Positions 9,201 to 18,287 of a DNA stretch of 64,000 bases are shown in pieces. Origin of the DNA: Pedosphaera parvula Ellin514 (lineage in GTDB: Bacteria > Verrucomicrobiota > Verrucomicrobiia > Limisphaerales > Pedosphaeraceae); contig NZ_ABOX02000018.1 in assembly GCF_000172555.1 (NCBI RefSeq), forward strand, positions 1-64,000. The letters are read 5' to 3'. Under the pieces are notes generated by a model that saw only the letters and a list, made by a program, of their open reading frames with translations, made no database searches and was not told the DNA's origin. The stretch's first letter is position 1. Each line of letters begins with the position of its first letter. Both the position numbers and the translations under genes were made by a program.

Positions 9201-10100
9201 CGCAGCAACAAGCGTTATCCAGACCCAATTGTCTTTGAGGGCAACACTCCAGGCAGTGTGCGCGAGAACCCGTTATTACGAGACCTGCTCGAAGCCGAAA
9301 ACATCACCCGCACCCGCACCGCCCGCATCTGGTTGGGTTCACCGAATGCCATCAAAGGGCCCACCGAAGTGGTATTCGAAAAACAGAGTGGAAATAATCT
9401 GCTCATTGTAGGGCAGCGCGAGGAAGCAACCTTGTCGATTCTTTCAGTCGGCTTGGTGGCGCTGGCGGCACAGTATCCGGCTGGAGCGGTGCGAATCTTT
9501 GTGTTTAGTGGCAATCCACCTGAGTCGCCAGAACGTGAGTTTCTGGAACGTATCATTCAGGCCATCCCGCACAAAATCACTCTGGTCAAAAATACCGAGG
9601 TTGCACAAATCATGAACGAGCTCGCGACCGATATGAAGAAACGGGCGGAGGATGAGCAGTCGGCACACGGACCGGACACTTTCCTGATTTTTCACGACTT
9701 GCAGAAATTCACCAAGCTCCGTTATGAAGAGGATTTCAGTTTTTCCGCGAGCGAGGAAACTACTGCAAATCCAAGCATGCAATTGAACAACATTGTTTCT
9801 GAAGGCAGCAGCCTTGGATTCCATGTAATCGCCTCTTGTGACTCTTACAACAATGTGAATCGCTTCTTCAGTCGCAAGGCTTTGACCGGATTCGAAATGC
9901 GTGTGCTTTTCCAAATGAGCGCAAACGACTCCGCCAGCCTGATAGACTCACCCAAGGCGAGCACGCTGGGATTGCATCGCGCCCTTTACTACAACGAGCA
10001 GCAAGGCTACATGGAAGTATTTCGTCCTTACGCACTTCCCGACAACGGCTGGATTGAAGATGCAGGAACTAAACTGGGAAAAATTCTCAAACTCAAATAG
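6213..10100 (+). CDS. Membrane-anchored FtsK/SpoIIIE-EssC-like ATPase
   Basis: 1295 residues from a GTG at 6213 (ATG at 6240 is an alternative). Order: charged coiled coil (about 20-190), two membrane segments (about 207-229 and 246-264), a second long coiled coil (about 280-420), a linker domain, then an FtsK/SpoIIIE ATPase with Walker A G-K-T-G-S-G-K-S at 763-770, Walker B L-L-M-I-D-E at 867-872 and a QGRAFGIHVILGSQT sensor region. A second ATPase-like domain follows from about 1030, with a degenerate P-loop (LLIVGQREEATLS) and HVIASCDSYNN. Tandem ATPase domains with the later ones degenerate recall the T7SS motors EccC and EssC. It is the last gene of the WXG100 operon and most likely powers export of the WXG100 protein. 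DNA translocation cannot be excluded from sequence alone. Confidence 0.85.
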   Translation: MSSKFEVKNMVELLEELKSTVRDFGTREERVNHDLTVKLAKERRWNEEALQAQASQLAEDLASEDAKYRAAKEASETRYEQRKGRISRAHRSSKDHAMSATENETGSRKYVLQKKLMQLERDHDDGLDQTKKNFEEFSNNLAQELASLDELEKTARNSFSGYRGFVRLLLRAQKNIKVDQNRDEHQLLDEMRTLLGKANTDLKRFGGFILPLLFRFLPVWLLLIASLAPALLQHFGVIHISQTEGIGYTAGAIVLVLVLYFMGKQRAKPLAATIANALGRARTLHSVCLEKSENTYSQEMSRVETEFKEGRGAVDKEYKSAIREDERLRVSRAQEVDQRKLEASARNMALRRMNLERLERAHQATGERLNNEAEAAKKKLAASLVEKETRHNAEHCAHWENLESEWKTKVQPIYDAIGAANKLAEKVSPPWSPKVVETWTPPIEFSQAAEFAHFEVEVEKLAEVTPKDTRLALPGPARFSAPLFLTYPNHGSILFETSESGRDDIIGALNNITLRLLSNAPAGKANFTIIDPVGLGKNFSGLMHLADYEDRIINNRIWTQPAQIEEKLAELNEHMEKIIQMYLRNEYETIAEYNAQAGNMAEKYHFLVIADFPVNFGEIAIKRLLSIAASGARCGVYTLIHWDQRQPAPHNFVADELRKHSTCITRRANDCVLQNRSIPGAKLVLDAPPATELATDLIHKIGKSSKDSSRIEVPFSQVAPSETEIWSEDTTSELQVPIGRTGATKLQYLAIGKGTRQHALVAGKTGSGKSTLFHVIITNLALWCSPDQVEFYLIDFKKGVEFKCYAANRLPHARVVAIESDREFGLSVLQRVDDELRRRGDLFRKLGAQDIAGYKKAGGTEPMPRSLLMIDEFQELFVEEDRVSQSASVLLDRIVRQGRAFGIHVILGSQTLGGAYTVARTTLGQMVIRIALQCNEADAYLIMDDSNPAPRLLSRPGEGIYNDAAGALEGNSPFQAVWISDDDRDHHLERVRERADRSNKRYPDPIVFEGNTPGSVRENPLLRDLLEAENITRTRTARIWLGSPNAIKGPTEVVFEKQSGNNLLIVGQREEATLSILSVGLVALAAQYPAGAVRIFVFSGNPPESPEREFLERIIQAIPHKITLVKNTEVAQIMNELATDMKKRAEDEQSAHGPDTFLIFHDLQKFTKLRYEEDFSFSASEETTANPSMQLNNIVSEGSSLGFHVIASCDSYNNVNRFFSRKALTGFEMRVLFQMSANDSASLIDSPKASTLGLHRALYYNEQQGYMEVFRPYALPDNGWIEDAGTKLGKILKLK

Positions 10101-10212
10101 TCTGGGCGCTTCACAACCTGCTAACTTTCCCTGGAACGAACTGCCAAACCCGGCAGCGCGCACGGCGCCATGTTCGCTGTTGAGAATCCGAATCGCCTAA
10201 TCATTCAAGCTG

Positions 10213-10240
10213 TTTGAGCGGGCTCGAAAGCCCGCTCAAA
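10213..10240. terminator. Bidirectional stem-loop between convergent genes
   Basis: A perfect 12-bp inverted repeat (TTTGAGCGGGCT ... AGCCCGCTCAAA) with a 4-base loop sits between the stop of the ATPase gene (10100) and the stop of the helicase gene (10259). Read on the minus strand the loop is the stable UUCG tetraloop. No long U-run follows, but position and symmetry suit transcription termination from both sides. Confidence 0.75.
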
Positions 10241-10258
10241 AGACAGAAGAAATGTCGG

Positions 10259-12196
10259 CTATGCTAATTTTACCTTTAGCTTTTGATTCTTAATGCGACT
10301 GCGGTTGAGTTTGGAAATGATACTGTTGGCGTGTTCTGAAGCAACGTCCACAAATAGATGCCGCTCGCGAACGTCGACGGTGCCAACTACTTTGGCAGGC
10401 AACCCGGTTTCTCCAAGAATGGCTCCGACCACATCCCCTGCCCCAACCCCCATTTCCCCACCTACGCTCATATAAAGGCGGGTAAAATCATCCGGGGTTC
10501 GACGGCTATGTTTGGGTGCTGGAGCAGCTTTTTGAAATACCTTCTCCCGACGCTCGGCAAAAGGAAACTGCTGTGCCGGCTTTGGACGAGACGGTTCACT
10601 CGGTGGCACAGGAGCGGGTTTTGCTTCTGTTGCAGCGGGTGCAGATGCAGGTGCCTGCTCCTTACGATGCTCGGGCTTGGCGATAATCGGCTTACGTTCC
10701 ACCTTTGGCAGTGGGGCGCTATGCCGCACCGGCTCCGGCCTGGCTTCCCTTGAAAAATCCGGCCTTCGAGGACGTTCTTCCCGACGCTCAGAAAAACGAG
10801 AAGGACGGTCCGCTCGCCCATCATGTCGGTCATCTCTTCTTTCACGAAAGGTTGGGCGTTCCGGTCGTTCGCGCTCTTCTTCGCGTTGAGTCTTCGCAGG
10901 CGCCGCCTCTCCAGCCTGCAACTGGTGAATCAGTGCGGAAGCGATATCGGTCGAATTGAAGCCTTCCTCCAGCAGAATGGAAACCAAATGATCCTGTTTC
11001 TTGTATTCCCCGCCCTGCAACAACCCTCGGAGCTTGTCCAGGAATACATTTGCGCGCGCCGTTTCCACCTCATCGGCAGTCGGTATTTTCGCGCGTTGAA
11101 TTTTCATTTTCGTAAATCGCTCAATATGCTGAATCTGAAACAACTCACGCCCGGCAACAAACGAGATGGCCCGCCCACTCCGCCCTGCTCTGCCTGTGCG
11201 GCCGATGCGATGCACATAATCCTCAGCATCGTACGGCAGATCGTAGTTGAACACCACCTGCACATCGTCGACATCAATGCCGCGTGCCGCCACGTCGGTG
11301 GCAACCAGAAATTCCAAACCGGATTTGCGAAATTTATTCATTACCCGATCGCGCATGGCCTGGCTCATATCGCCATGCAGCCTGTCTGCGGAGTAACCCT
11401 GCGCATTCAAATGATCCACCAGATCGTCCACCATGCGTTTGGTGTTGCAGAAAACAATTCCCAACTTCAGATCGTGGATATCAATCAAACGTGTAAGCAA
11501 CTCAACCTTGAACCGGCGATCCACCTCATAAAAGAACTGCTCCACCGTAGGCACCGTCATGGCCTTTTGCTCGATGCGCACGGATTGCGGATCACGGGCA
11601 TATTTTTGAATCAATTCCTGGATGGGCCGCGGCATGGTGGCGGAAAAAAACACCGTTTGCCGTTCGGTTGGCACCGCCTGGAGAATAAACTCAATATCTT
11701 CCCGAAAACCCATGTCCAACATAACGTCGGCTTCATCCAGAATTACCATTTTAACCTGGTCCAGCCTTAACGTGCCCCGACGCATATGGTCCATGACCCT
11801 GCCTGGCGTGCCGATGACGATCTGGGCGCCCTGCCTCAAGCCCATGAACTGGCGCTCATAAGATTGGCCACCATAAATTGGTAATGCATGAATGCCCCGC
11901 TTGAAAATGGAAAGCTTATGGACTTCCTCGGAAACCTGGACCGCCAACTCGCGTGTTGGGCATAAAATCAATATCTGAACCGACCGATTCTGCGGGTCGA
12001 CCTTTTCGATGGCGGGCACGGCGAACGCCGCAGTCTTGCCCGATCCGGTCTGTGACTGACCAACCACATCGCGCCCCTGCAACAGCACAGGAATTGCCTC
12101 AGCTTGAATCGGTGAAGCCTGCTCAAATCCCATCTTATCAATCGCTTTCTGCAATTCAGCAGAAAGCCCCAGTTCAGAAAATAATTTCGTCGTCAT
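10259..12196 (-). CDS. DEAD-box ATP-dependent RNA helicase
   Basis: 645 residues. The core has every expected motif: Q-motif region (FEQASPIQ, 24-31), Walker A S-Q-T-G-S-G-K-T at 48-55, PTREL at 81-85, DEAD at 154-157, SAT at 185-187, and HRIGRTGRAGR of motif VI. After the core come a helical segment, an Arg/Glu/Pro-rich low-complexity linker (about 430-560) and a C-terminal DbpA-type RNA-binding domain (residues about 570-640, GAGDVVGAILGETGLPAKVVGTVDV). This resembles DeaD/CsdA, an RNA helicase of ribosome assembly, mRNA decay and cold growth. It unwinds RNA using ATP in the cytoplasm. A hairpin abuts its start codon (12200-12218), suggesting control at translation. Confidence 0.92.
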   Translation of the reverse strand: MTTKLFSELGLSAELQKAIDKMGFEQASPIQAEAIPVLLQGRDVVGQSQTGSGKTAAFAVPAIEKVDPQNRSVQILILCPTRELAVQVSEEVHKLSIFKRGIHALPIYGGQSYERQFMGLRQGAQIVIGTPGRVMDHMRRGTLRLDQVKMVILDEADVMLDMGFREDIEFILQAVPTERQTVFFSATMPRPIQELIQKYARDPQSVRIEQKAMTVPTVEQFFYEVDRRFKVELLTRLIDIHDLKLGIVFCNTKRMVDDLVDHLNAQGYSADRLHGDMSQAMRDRVMNKFRKSGLEFLVATDVAARGIDVDDVQVVFNYDLPYDAEDYVHRIGRTGRAGRSGRAISFVAGRELFQIQHIERFTKMKIQRAKIPTADEVETARANVFLDKLRGLLQGGEYKKQDHLVSILLEEGFNSTDIASALIHQLQAGEAAPAKTQREEERERPERPTFRERRDDRHDGRADRPSRFSERREERPRRPDFSREARPEPVRHSAPLPKVERKPIIAKPEHRKEQAPASAPAATEAKPAPVPPSEPSRPKPAQQFPFAERREKVFQKAAPAPKHSRRTPDDFTRLYMSVGGEMGVGAGDVVGAILGETGLPAKVVGTVDVRERHLFVDVASEHANSIISKLNRSRIKNQKLKVKLA

Positions 12197-12199
12197 TCG

Positions 12200-12218
12200 T
12201 TGTCGCCAGTAGCGACAA
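12200..12218 (-). promoter_or_regulatory. Hairpin overlapping the ribosome-binding region of the helicase gene
   Basis: TTGTCGC and GCGACAA form a perfect 7-bp stem around a 5-base loop, ending 4 bases upstream of the helicase ATG. The stem covers the position where a Shine-Dalgarno sequence would lie, and no good one is visible. Such a structure could make translation temperature- or protein-dependent, which is inference. Confidence 0.45.
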
Positions 12219-12388
12219 TCATAACATACTCGAGAGAATCCCTTTAAGGGAGAGATTTATTTATGGCCCGGCCCGGCCGGAAGCCGCCATCAGTTTCCGG
12301 GTGACTGCTGCGTGCCACTCCCCGGTAAACATGCCCGTAACAAAGTGCACCCACTTATAGCTGGAGAACCGCCCAGGAGATCAATCCC

Positions 12389-13210
12389 CTACCTTAACGC
12401 CGTCGCGTGCTGAACCATCCACTTTATGTCGCGACTGTTGGGTGCCGGATACGAGTTAACTGTAACCTTTTTCACCGGCACACAGGTGGTGCCTTCCAAC
12501 CATCGATGCACATCAGCATGACCATCGGCGAAGCTAAAGCCGCATGCCGCATTATGATAACTGGCAGGGAGATCAACCCAGTTATTCGGATCTGTGGGAT
12601 TGGTTATCAACCAGCCGTCGTTGATGCTGTCAGGGTGCTCGTCAACAAACACAAACAAATCCGCCGGATTCGGATTGGTGATATCTGCCATTTTATTATA
12701 AGCCCTGTAGGTAGGATACCAGACCGAACTGTCTCTAGGTCCTGTTTTGACTGAATCATAGGCTCCACCTTCCAGAAAACCATTCATTGAATTGCTGCGA
12801 ACACGAGGCAACTGGGTGGTGCCAATTTTACAGGTATAAACGTCGGCCGGACATTTATAAATTCCTGTTGATTTATTGCAGTATGGTCCAAGTTTCGATT
12901 CCCTGAGCAGGATCACGTTGGTGTTATCAAGGTTGTTCACTGTAAAATCCTGCCAACCATCGACCCACCCTTTCGCCGTTAGGCCATTGGGGTTGGGAGG
13001 CAGATTGCCATTAAAATCATCAGTGTACATGATCCAGGCAAGCGTCATTTGCTTCATGTTGGCAAGGCATCGGATGCCCTGGCCTTTCTCCTTGGCCTTG
13101 GCCAATGCAGGCAGGAGCAGCCCGGCTAGAATCGCAATGATCGCTATCACCACGAGCAATTCTATGAGCGTAAACCCCTTTCTACCAAGCCTGCTTGACT
13201 CCTTTTCCAT
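12389..13210 (-). CDS. Type II-pseudopilin-like protein (prepilin N-terminal domain, DUF1559-like)
   Basis: 273 residues from the ATG at 13210, chosen because it gives a short basic leader ([12 protein letters not shown]) before the prepilin cleavage site [25 protein letters not shown]. An in-frame ATG at 13270 would give an unusually long leader. The rest is the globular domain common in Verrucomicrobiota and Planctomycetota: [20 protein letters not shown], then a C-terminal [18 protein letters not shown] motif (the H-x(n)-DG signature). It is processed by prepilin peptidase and sits in a pseudopilus or the inner membrane, exact role unknown. It is the last gene of a minus-strand cluster, 31 bp behind the glycoside hydrolase. 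Confidence 0.85.
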   Translation of the reverse strand: MEKESSRLGRKGFTLIELLVVIAIIAILAGLLLPALAKAKEKGQGIRCLANMKQMTLAWIMYTDDFNGNLPPNPNGLTAKGWVDGWQDFTVNNLDNTNVILLRESKLGPYCNKSTGIYKCPADVYTCKIGTTQLPRVRSNSMNGFLEGGAYDSVKTGPRDSSVWYPTYRAYNKMADITNPNPADLFVFVDEHPDSINDGWLITNPTDPNNWVDLPASYHNAACGFSFADGHADVHRWLEGTTCVPVKKVTVNSYPAPNSRDIKWMVQHATALR

Positions 13211-13301
13211 ACTCCGGATTCGACACCGAACAACATTTTCTCGCACCTGCTTATTCTTGATTATGTGCATAACGACATGGTTAGAGGTTAATTTCTCCGA
13301 A

Positions 13302-15443
13302 TTAAGGCTGAGACTGCCAGGCTGTGCGCCAAAGTTGCATCTGTAGGCTTGGATTTATTGCGTTGGTCAGATTCGTAGACGAGCCTGCCATGGTATTTGT
13401 GGATATGGTATTCCACGTGGTCAAATCGGTTGAATACTGTAGAGAGTAGCGGACACCTGCCTGTCCTTGCAATTGAAAAACAAACGAGCCCGATTGAGCG
13501 GGTTGCGGAAGGACGATCAGCTTGGGCGCTGTCGGGGCCAGCGTGAAAAGTGTCAGCGAGTAAGGCGGGAATGTGAAATTAAAATTGGTTCCGGCAGATG
13601 AGAAATTGGTTCGTGCCAAATCCTGCGAGACAGTGCCGGACTGTGCAGCGTTATCCTGAGGAATCCCATACGAGGTTATGGTTGCAGCCGAAGAAGGATT
13701 AAACCCGTTGACCATAATTTGAGCCGGAAAGGAACCGACCGGATCTTTGTTAATTACCAGCAGGGTTAACGCACCACTCGCCCGGCGAACCGCATAGGCG
13801 GCAAGCAACGAATAATCACTCGCTGCATTCAGCACAGTATCTCCTGGGCGGGCAAAATATTGCATCGTTTTTGCAGCGTAAAACGGAGGATATCTATTGG
13901 TGAGATTACCAATCATCCCGAGATCCCCATATAATCTCCAACCGTAGAGCACAGGATCCATGCTGCCTTTGGTATCGTTGCCGTTGCGCAAATCCCACCA
14001 GACCAACGAGTTTAACTCGGTTTTCATCAGCTGACCAAGGCTGTCAGCATAATAAAGTGCGTTAACCAAACTCACCGATTGTTTGCCTTGGTCGCCGGAA
14101 TTGCTGTTGTTTTCCGTGCAAACCAATTCAATGTTCGTGCCGGAAGTCCCAAAGTAATCATTGATTTGCTGCCGCAAGTCCGCGGCATCAGCCGCCCACC
14201 CCACAGAGTCTTGTAACAAGGTTGGATCACTCTCCTGACCGGTATATTCCGGATACCTATGATGAACTACGAAATCAGGAGTCACATTCAAACTCTTCAA
14301 GGTTGCGAGTAAAACCGGTGTCCAACCATAATTCGTCTGGCCTGTCCGGGGATTGTACGCGGAGTGGGTGGCGTTGCCATTAACGTAACTCGCTTCGCCG
14401 GGAGCGGCCACCACACCGACCTTTATTGTCGGATCAACCGCCTTCATTTGCTGGATATAACTCTTGGCCCGCGTCGCATACGTAAAAGCATCGTTAGGAC
14501 TTGAATTGCTATCAGTCTCCCAGGTTCCGTATACTTCGTTGCCAACTTCCCAGTACTTAAACCCGTAATGATTCGTGACATTGGCGCTACGCACCCAATT
14601 CGCTGCCTCGGTGGGCGTGCCAGTCCCGTAGTTCACCGTGATAAAAACATTGGCCCCAAGATTGGTGGCGATGTGAACAAAGTTGATAAACGAAGTTGCC
14701 CAGGACCAGGTATTCGTCAGAGATTTTCCAGTGGCCCAATGATATTCGTCTGAAAGTGAACCACCGGGAAAACGCAGGGTCAGGCAACCCATCTCCCTCA
14801 ACAAAGATAGGGTTTCCGGCGTATCGAAATTGCCATCCCAAATGGCCGTGTTCAGTCCAAACAACCGTGGATCCACACTGCGCACGGCTTGATTGGCGTT
14901 GACGCTGATGTGGGTCAGCACTGGTGCTGCCTTGGCGACAAATTGAATATCATCTACAAAGAAATCATTCGTGTTGCTTCCCCCTTTATGCTGAATCCAG
15001 AATCCGGTGCAGTTGGGTTTGTTGGCAATTCCCAAGGCTGTAAGCGGGATGCTTAGCTGTTGCCATGAGTTGGTCGGCAAGGTGGGAAGGTTGGTTGGAC
15101 TCTGTGCAGTATCACCGAGAATTCCTGATATTTGCAGGGGTTGCCCCCCGCTCGCACCTCCATTAATCCAAAAAGAGAGATTGGTATAAAGCGCAGTATT
15201 GAAATCCCCATGGTGGATATAGAGCGCCTGCCCACCCATGGCGCTTACCCGGATGGAATTATTGCCAGAGTGAACGGGTGCGGTATTTGTCAGGTTTCTT
15301 GCAGCCCAACTCCAGTCCTGAAAACCATTAACCAGATGATCGGTATAAACGGGCAAATTTGCCTGAGAGCGTGCTGGTTGTGAGGACGTCACGCCCAGCA
15401 GAACCATCCAGGTTAATCGGTTGAACCATTTTGATAACTGCAT
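13302..15443 (-). CDS. Secreted clan GH-A glycoside hydrolase (alpha-L-arabinofuranosidase-like)
   Basis: About 713 residues from ATG at 15443, which begins a signal peptide ([19 protein letters not shown]...); ATG at 15452 or GTG at 15464 are possible. In numbering from 15464, residues about 40-180 form a beta-sandwich carbohydrate-binding-like domain ([20 protein letters not shown]). A (beta/alpha)8 catalytic domain follows, with [14 protein letters not shown], the acid/base Glu310 in WEVGNEVYG and the likely nucleophile Glu451 in LVCTENNS. A beta domain comes next, and the end is the Verrucomicrobia module [19 protein letters not shown]. The PGG-S and GNE motifs fit GH51-like arabinofuranosidases or related clan A families, so plant hemicellulose is the probable substrate. 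Family assignment is by eye. Confidence 0.8.
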   Translation of the reverse strand: MQLSKWFNRLTWMVLLGVTSSQPARSQANLPVYTDHLVNGFQDWSWAARNLTNTAPVHSGNNSIRVSAMGGQALYIHHGDFNTALYTNLSFWINGGASGGQPLQISGILGDTAQSPTNLPTLPTNSWQQLSIPLTALGIANKPNCTGFWIQHKGGSNTNDFFVDDIQFVAKAAPVLTHISVNANQAVRSVDPRLFGLNTAIWDGNFDTPETLSLLREMGCLTLRFPGGSLSDEYHWATGKSLTNTWSWATSFINFVHIATNLGANVFITVNYGTGTPTEAANWVRSANVTNHYGFKYWEVGNEVYGTWETDSNSSPNDAFTYATRAKSYIQQMKAVDPTIKVGVVAAPGEASYVNGNATHSAYNPRTGQTNYGWTPVLLATLKSLNVTPDFVVHHRYPEYTGQESDPTLLQDSVGWAADAADLRQQINDYFGTSGTNIELVCTENNSNSGDQGKQSVSLVNALYYADSLGQLMKTELNSLVWWDLRNGNDTKGSMDPVLYGWRLYGDLGMIGNLTNRYPPFYAAKTMQYFARPGDTVLNAASDYSLLAAYAVRRASGALTLLVINKDPVGSFPAQIMVNGFNPSSAATITSYGIPQDNAAQSGTVSQDLARTNFSSAGTNFNFTFPPYSLTLFTLAPTAPKLIVLPQPAQSGSFVFQLQGQAGVRYSLQYSTDLTTWNTISTNTMAGSSTNLTNAINPSLQMQLWRTAWQSQP

Positions 15444-15484
15444 CCAGCTCATCAGTAAAAGCACTATCTTTCAGACGCCAAAAA

Positions 15485-15514
15485 AAGGGGTACCGCAATA
15501 TATCGGCACCCCTT
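15485..15514 (-). terminator. Rho-independent terminator after the secreted-protein gene
   Basis: On the minus strand an 11-bp stem (AAGGGGTGCCG with CGGTACCCCTT, one G-U type mismatch) and an 8-base loop are followed by seven T residues. It begins 22 bp after the stop at 15537, so the secreted protein and the glycoside hydrolase may be transcribed separately or the second attenuated. Confidence 0.8.
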
Positions 15515-15536
15515 GAATCGCCCATTAGCCGCCTTC

Positions 15537-17117
15537 TTATTGGGGAGGCTTCAACAAGCGGAAGAATCCGTTTGTTCCAGGCAGGCTTGAAGTTGTTGAA
15601 GTTGGGATCAAAACGTTCTTTCTTCCGCTAAATGCAGACGCCGTCAATCCCGGGTCAGACCATGAATTTGAATCGGCAGGATCGCCACTAATCTGTAAAC
15701 CGAATCCGCCATCCGGCAGTGTCCAGCTTACCCAGTAAGCAGAATCGAGTGGCACTACCGTCACGCCCGCACTATTGCCAGCACTCAACCCCCATATCGA
15801 AGTATCCAACGGAGCAGTTGTGAAGCTGTCATCTGCCGGTGTTGCTACGCCGCTGATGCTCACGTTTGAAAAGACAACCGGTTGGCCGATGTTGGCAGTT
15901 ACGTTTGGCTGCATGCCGAAGACGGCATACAGAGGGTCGGCAAAGTACGCGGCCGAAGCTGCCGGCATGACGAAGTTCGTGCTACCTCCCCCAGGCACCG
16001 TGATGGTGACGTTGGTGTCGTTATTGAACGTCACACTCCATTTGCCCAGAATGGTTGGAGCACTTATGACCGCCAAGGTGTTGCTGCCGAAGATCTGACC
16101 CTGCCAACGGTCGGCATTATTCGGCCCACCATCCACATTCGTCTTGTACATGAAGGTGGCGCCCGCTGTCCCGTCACCATGATTTTGGATTTGAACGAAA
16201 ATCACATTCGTTGCGTTCCAATCGATTGAGGAATCGCCGGGGCCATTAGGAATTGCATTCCCTGGTGCGAGGAAGATGTGGGTTTGCAAATTGGGATATG
16301 AACTGCTCGGATAATTGGTAATTGTAATGGAATAGGATACTGGATTGGGCGCACCAATCCACGAAACAGGATTAACTGCGTGAATACCCTGCCGGATAGT
16401 GTTACCGTCTGAGGCAGAGCTGACCAGTTGAAGTCCCGTCGTTGTCACCTTGGTCAATTTCAGACTGGGAGGCGGTGGCGGCGGTCCCTGCTTCGCCTCC
16501 AACTTGAGATTGTCTATCCAAAACGTGAATGTGTTGGGAAGATGACCATCCACCCATTGTTTGAAATCAATTCCGACAGTCTTGGAAATATCCCCGATGC
16601 TGGAGTCGATGGGTTGAACAATATGCGCCCACCCGTTGGTGGCACTTGAAGGAATGGTAACTGAGCCCAAAGTAATTGTCCCCCAGCCTTGTTGCATCAA
16701 GATCACATCAAAACTGCCATAATTTGCGCCACCCGAACCCGCCCAGGTTCCGGAACTGGGATCGACATGAATATCGAAAGTCACGTTGGTATACTGAGCA
16801 CCGTCGACTACCACCCCTCCATCCCAAGCCCGGCTGTTTTGGAGGGTGCCAAAGGTCATCATCTGTTCTTGAAGCGCCCCGGTGTAAGGGATCGAATACT
16901 TCATCGATCCAGAAGTCGCACTATTGGAACGGTCCACGGTCCCGTCCCACGTCGGAGTAAAGTCATTGCCCCACCATCTTATCCAGGAGGCGGTACTCGT
17001 GCTGTCGTCGAATGAGTTGAGGTAATCCGTCGCCGTCTGGGCCATACTGGCCGTGCTCGCCAAAAGCAAGCCGGCAATGCCCAGTAGGGCTGAGTGTAGG
17101 TATCTTTTATTTTTCAT
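15537..17117 (-). CDS. Secreted beta-sandwich protein, unknown function
   Basis: 526 residues with a clear signal peptide (MKNKRYLHSALLGIAGLLLASTASMAQ). Two lectin/CBM-like beta-rich halves are joined by a poly-proline linker (GPPPPPPS at about 211-218). The first half ends in the IDNLKLEAK strand common in carbohydrate-binding modules. The C terminus ends GTNGFFRLLKPPQ, like the exported proteins of Verrucomicrobiota whose C-terminal module closes in F-F-R-L-x-K. It lies upstream of the glycoside hydrolase on the same strand, so binding or presenting a polysaccharide is a reasonable guess. I recognise no enzyme motif. A terminator separates it from the next gene. Confidence 0.75.
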   Translation of the reverse strand: MKNKRYLHSALLGIAGLLLASTASMAQTATDYLNSFDDSTSTASWIRWWGNDFTPTWDGTVDRSNSATSGSMKYSIPYTGALQEQMMTFGTLQNSRAWDGGVVVDGAQYTNVTFDIHVDPSSGTWAGSGGANYGSFDVILMQQGWGTITLGSVTIPSSATNGWAHIVQPIDSSIGDISKTVGIDFKQWVDGHLPNTFTFWIDNLKLEAKQGPPPPPPSLKLTKVTTTGLQLVSSASDGNTIRQGIHAVNPVSWIGAPNPVSYSITITNYPSSSYPNLQTHIFLAPGNAIPNGPGDSSIDWNATNVIFVQIQNHGDGTAGATFMYKTNVDGGPNNADRWQGQIFGSNTLAVISAPTILGKWSVTFNNDTNVTITVPGGGSTNFVMPAASAAYFADPLYAVFGMQPNVTANIGQPVVFSNVSISGVATPADDSFTTAPLDTSIWGLSAGNSAGVTVVPLDSAYWVSWTLPDGGFGLQISGDPADSNSWSDPGLTASAFSGRKNVLIPTSTTSSLPGTNGFFRLLKPPQ

Positions 17118-17581
17118 AGTAAGCTCTCTTTCGGCCTGATCCGGGCCTTTGCTAACCGGCTGTTACACTCGCAAGGATGGCACGAGCCACTTTTCTCCGA
17201 GGGACTAAACCGGGGTATTGCTAGTAGGCTATACGGAACCTTTGAATTGTCATGTCACCAGTTTTCATGACAAACGTCACTGTTCTCCAAAATTCAATTT
17301 CCACGAGTATTCGGCGCTTTTCATTCCTCCTGCTTGATAAAAGTAATCCCCTTCAGAGCCTCCCATCCAAACAGGGTTCAACTCTGTGCAAAAACATCGC
17401 GCAAACAATTTTTGCATATAAAAAGGTAGTTAATGGGGAGCATATCAGAAGCCAGGTGACGATTGGCAACCTAAAAAGCATCCACCATCAAAAATTTCCC
17501 TACCATGCTGGAGACCCGCTAATGCCTTGAATCCTTCCGCAAAATCCTGCACAACATGAGACCAGTTTTAGCCGTTTTATT
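17118..17581. other. Divergent intergenic region
   Basis: 464 bases between the divergent secreted-protein gene (minus) and the unknown cytoplasmic gene (plus). I see no gene, repeat or RNA. It should hold both promoters, but none stands out. Confidence 0.5.
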
Positions 17582-18268
17582 ATGACAAAAGAAAAAGAAG
17601 CAACGAAACCGACCAAAGGAACCGAAGCCCAGCTTCTGGATCTCCTCAAGCGTGTCCTTCCCAAAGCCACTCACGATGCCGAACTGGCTGGCAAAATCTA
17701 TTCCGCCATCGAAAGCGAACTCAAATCCAAAGCCCGCGCCATCGCGTTCGACAAATTCTGCAAAAAAGTCGAACTCCCCGACCTCGACCCCAAGACCGTC
17801 AAGGAAGTCACCGAGCAATTCCAGCAATCCTTCGGCGATGGCGACATCACCGTTAAGCCCGACAAAAAGGAAAAAACTCTTGCCGTCGAAGTCTCCATGC
17901 CCGATGGCACCCAATTCACCAGCGAAATCAAAGTCGGCCCCGTCGACAAGGACGCCAGCGACGAACAGGAAATCACCCTCAAGTTCATCCCCTTCCCCGT
18001 TGCCATGCCGGGCGATCCCGAATTGGTCTGGATGCTCGCCAAGCGGGAAAATATGACCAACGAAGAAGCCGGGATCGCCATCGCCAAGCTCGAAGGAGAG
18101 TTTTGGCAGACCAAAACCGGACAGAAGCTCATTAAAGACCGCGTCGAACGCTGCTTCCCGGAATTCATTGCCCGCGTCCCGGGCGGCATGCTCACGGAGC
18201 TCGGCCTCAAACGCCACTACAAGACTCCCGAACCCATCAAGGTCCTGCGCAGTTCAGGCAAGCACTAG
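17582..18268 (+). CDS. Conserved-looking hypothetical cytoplasmic protein
   Basis: 228 residues that I do not recognise. No signal peptide or membrane segment. It begins with a Lys/Thr/Glu-rich stretch (MTKEKEATKPTKGTEA), then a helical region (LLDLLKRVLPKATHDAELAGKIYSAI) and a beta strand-rich middle (TLAVEVSMPDGTQFTSEIKVG). A helical end follows (KLIKDRVERCFPEFIARVPGGMLTELGLKRHYKTPE). Codon choice is strongly C-ending, and the opposite strand is also open. The plus reading is preferred because its composition is balanced, whereas the antisense is Phe/Gly/Asp-skewed. A good terminator follows. It stands alone, so neighbours give no hint. Confidence 0.7.
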   Translation: MTKEKEATKPTKGTEAQLLDLLKRVLPKATHDAELAGKIYSAIESELKSKARAIAFDKFCKKVELPDLDPKTVKEVTEQFQQSFGDGDITVKPDKKEKTLAVEVSMPDGTQFTSEIKVGPVDKDASDEQEITLKFIPFPVAMPGDPELVWMLAKRENMTNEEAGIAIAKLEGEFWQTKTGQKLIKDRVERCFPEFIARVPGGMLTELGLKRHYKTPEPIKVLRSSGKH

Positions 18269-18287
18269 AAAAAAGGATTTAAAGGTT

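Noticed and set aside
5127-10100. Chromosome-segregation FtsK instead of a secretion motor
   Set aside because: No DNA-binding gamma domain is seen at the C terminus, there is a second degenerate ATPase domain, and a WXG100 gene is in the same operon. Still listed as the main alternative.
10823-11770. 315-codon plus-strand frame inside the helicase gene
   Set aside because: Antisense shadow of the DEAD-box core; His- and Ile-rich with no domain.
17519-18217. 232-codon minus-strand frame opposite the unknown gene at 17582
   Set aside because: Composition is heavily Phe, Gly and Asp, as expected for the complement of a Lys/Glu-rich gene with C-ending codons.
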